Shown piece after piece: positions 63,132 through 64,000 of a stretch of 64,000 nt of DNA. The stretch lies in the NCBI RefSeq assembly GCF_900188385.1, contig NZ_FZOI01000015.1:88676-152675 (forward strand). Direction: 5' to 3'. Every line of letters starts with the position of its first letter. The first letter of the stretch is position 1. The notes under the pieces are model-generated. The model saw nothing but the letters and a program-made list of their open reading frames with translations. It was not told where the DNA came from and made no database searches. A program made the position numbers and the translations under genes. The DNA comes from Azospirillum sp. RU38E (GTDB taxonomy: Bacteria > Pseudomonadota > Alphaproteobacteria > Azospirillales > Azospirillaceae).

Positions 63132-63557
63132 ATGCTGAAAGCTTTCCTGCTCGCCACCAGCCTGCTGTTCGCCACCGGCAGCGCCCTGGCGGCCGAAAAT
63201 CACGCCCATGGACATGGCCATGATCATTCCCATGCCGCCGATGCCAAGGGTCCGCATGGCGGGATCGTGCAGGCACTGGCCGGGTTTGAGGCCGAGCTGG
63301 TGCTGGCGGATGGCACAGTCCGGCTCTATCTGCTGGACCCGGCCAACGACAACCCCGTGGCGACCGAGGGCGTACAGGCCAGCCTGTTATTCACCCAGGG
63401 CAGCACCCGCAAGGGTACCCTGGTGCTCACCCCGGCCGGTGATCATCTGACGGCCAATGGGACGGCTCCGGCAGGGGCCGATGCCATGATCAGCCTTCGC
63501 ACCAAGGATGGCAAATCCGGTCAGGCCCGGTTCGAACTGGGTGGCCACGCGCACTGA
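63132..63557 (+). CDS. His-rich exported accessory protein of the czc operon
   Basis: The product is 141 residues with a signal peptide (LLATSLLFATGSALA). The mature start is very His-rich (ENHAHGHGHDHSH). A beta-rich domain (GIVQALAGFEAELVLADGTVRLYLLD) ends in GGHAH. An AGGAG site precedes ATG 63132, 65 bp after czcA. A periplasmic metal-binding or metallochaperone role is inferred. The family is common beside czcCBA but I cannot name it. Confidence 0.75.
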   Translation: MLKAFLLATSLLFATGSALAAENHAHGHGHDHSHAADAKGPHGGIVQALAGFEAELVLADGTVRLYLLDPANDNPVATEGVQASLLFTQGSTRKGTLVLTPAGDHLTANGTAPAGADAMISLRTKDGKSGQARFELGGHAH

Positions 63558-63621
63558 GAATATCGGGAACCATGTTTTCGGGGCGGGCTTGAACCATCTT
63601 GGGTTTTTGTTCGCCCGGCAG

Positions 63622-63653
63622 CGCACGGATCGAGCCTATCAGCGCGATCCGTG
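63622..63653. terminator. Hairpin after the czc operon
   Basis: GCACGGATC pairs with GATCCGTGC across 63622-63653. It lacks a T-run, so termination is only possible, not clear. Confidence 0.4.
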
Positions 63654-63654
63654 C

Positions 63655-63743
63655 TAGAGCGGAATCGCTTTGGAGCGTGAATCCGCTCGCTGAACAAGGA
63701 CTTAGAGCCGGGTGCGTTTCCGTTTAAACGCACCCGGCTCTAA
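63655..63743. repeat. Element B, second copy, inverted relative to 56098
   Basis: Read on the minus strand it follows the 56098 unit base for base over most of its length, including GCGATTCCGC and the AGAGCCGGGTGCG palindrome, with a short deletion near the GCTCTAA end. Together the two copies bracket the IS3 element and czc operon as an inverted pair about 7.5 kb apart. Confidence 0.8.
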
Positions 63744-63753
63744 ATACTATATT

Positions 63754-63912
63754 GTACCAATCTCCCTTGATCGTGACCGATCCAGGGAGATTTTTTGTTC
63801 CCTCAGACGCCGGGCGCTGCCATCCGGCAGCTTGGCTTACGCGCCATGTGGCGCGGGCCGGCAGTCGCCGGCCTCCAATCCGCCAAGGGTCAAACCCTGG
63901 GCGGGTTGGTAT
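63754..63912 (-). repeat. Element A, complete copy
   Basis: The ends are GTACCAAT and a variant GGTTGGTAT. H3 is CGCGCCATGTGGCGCG (63840-63855), yet another stem sequence with full pairing. H4 is GCTGCC-ATCC-GGCAGC (63816-63831). H2 is altered to GCCGGC-AGTC-GCCGGC. It lies beside element B, as the fragment at 56202 does. Confidence 0.88.
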
Positions 63913-64000
63913 CAGTTTTCACCGACTTCGCGGACCCACCGTTGATGAAACTGGTGTTACTCTTATGGGAGCGCCGTCGGCACAGAGGTCGGTCGTCGTC
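63913..64000. other. Unassigned window end
   Basis: Past the last element A copy there is an open but short frame with no recognisable product. A gene continuing beyond the window cannot be excluded. Confidence 0.4.

Noticed and set aside
63521..63733. 70-residue minus-strand frame at the end of the czc region
   Set aside because: It runs antisense to the His-rich gene end and through element B; no ribosome site or family.
1..64000. tRNA, rRNA or CRISPR array
   Set aside because: No cloverleaf with conserved T-loop, no rRNA-like stretch and no regularly spaced identical repeats were found by eye; the dispersed repeats are far apart and not spacer-interrupted.

Overview
The window looks like a chromosomal segment of a flagellated, GC-rich alphaproteobacterium. 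Rhodospirillales (Azospirillum/Niveispirillum-like) is my inference from the flgF-flgG-flgA-flgH order, the rhizobial imp-type T6SS layout with TagJ, and the overall protein style. No rRNA, tRNA or CRISPR was seen, so the assignment rests on protein families only.

Layout. (1) Positions 1-26230 hold a complete-looking type VI secretion locus built as two divergent operons. Leftward are tagH-tssK-tssL-tssM (tssM runs off the window). Rightward are tssA-tssB-tssC-hcp-tagJ-tssE-tssF-tssG-tssH, an OmpA-like gene, and two tandem, almost identical vgrG genes with different C-terminal effector domains. Each vgrG is followed by a probable immunity gene: an AT-rich orphan after the first and an ankyrin protein after the second. 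No tssJ or PAAR gene is visible. (2) Positions 26231-28821 are a junk junction: inverted repeats, an IS701-family transposase fragment, a frameshifted histidine kinase, a response regulator missing most of its receiver domain, an IS3 remnant and the first 38 codons of a cyclase gene. (3) Positions 28821-39381 are an aromatic-type catabolic island: MFS transporter, DoxX, amidohydrolase, fumarylacetoacetate-hydrolase family enzyme, extradiol-type dioxygenase, LysR regulator, TonB receptor, Rieske oxygenase and ferredoxin. (4) Positions 39788-46123 are core genes: flgH, flgA, flgG, flgF, a uracil-DNA glycosylase, fliN, a Crp/Fnr regulator and a DUF502 membrane protein. (5) Positions 46246-55897 hold a multicopper oxidase, a TetR regulator, a siderophore receptor with a PiuC-type hydroxylase, a riboswitch-like leader with a 48-codon ORF, DUF4112, TerB-like and chemoreceptor genes. 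(6) Positions 56933-63557 are a czcCBA heavy-metal efflux operon bracketed by His-rich small proteins.

The most unusual signal is a dispersed family of about 150-161 bp elements (called element A here). They are bounded by ATACCA...TGGTAT and contain five hairpins in fixed order. Copies lie at 18312, 30648, 31925, 39428 and 63754, with fragments at 26322, 32087, 39581, 56202 and 56273. The stems change sequence between copies while both arms change together, so secondary structure is what is conserved. In the copy at 30648 almost every stem differs from the one at 18312, yet the fold is the same. A second palindromic element (element B) occurs as an inverted pair around the czc operon. Element A copies also sit at the edges of the T6SS, catabolic and metal modules.
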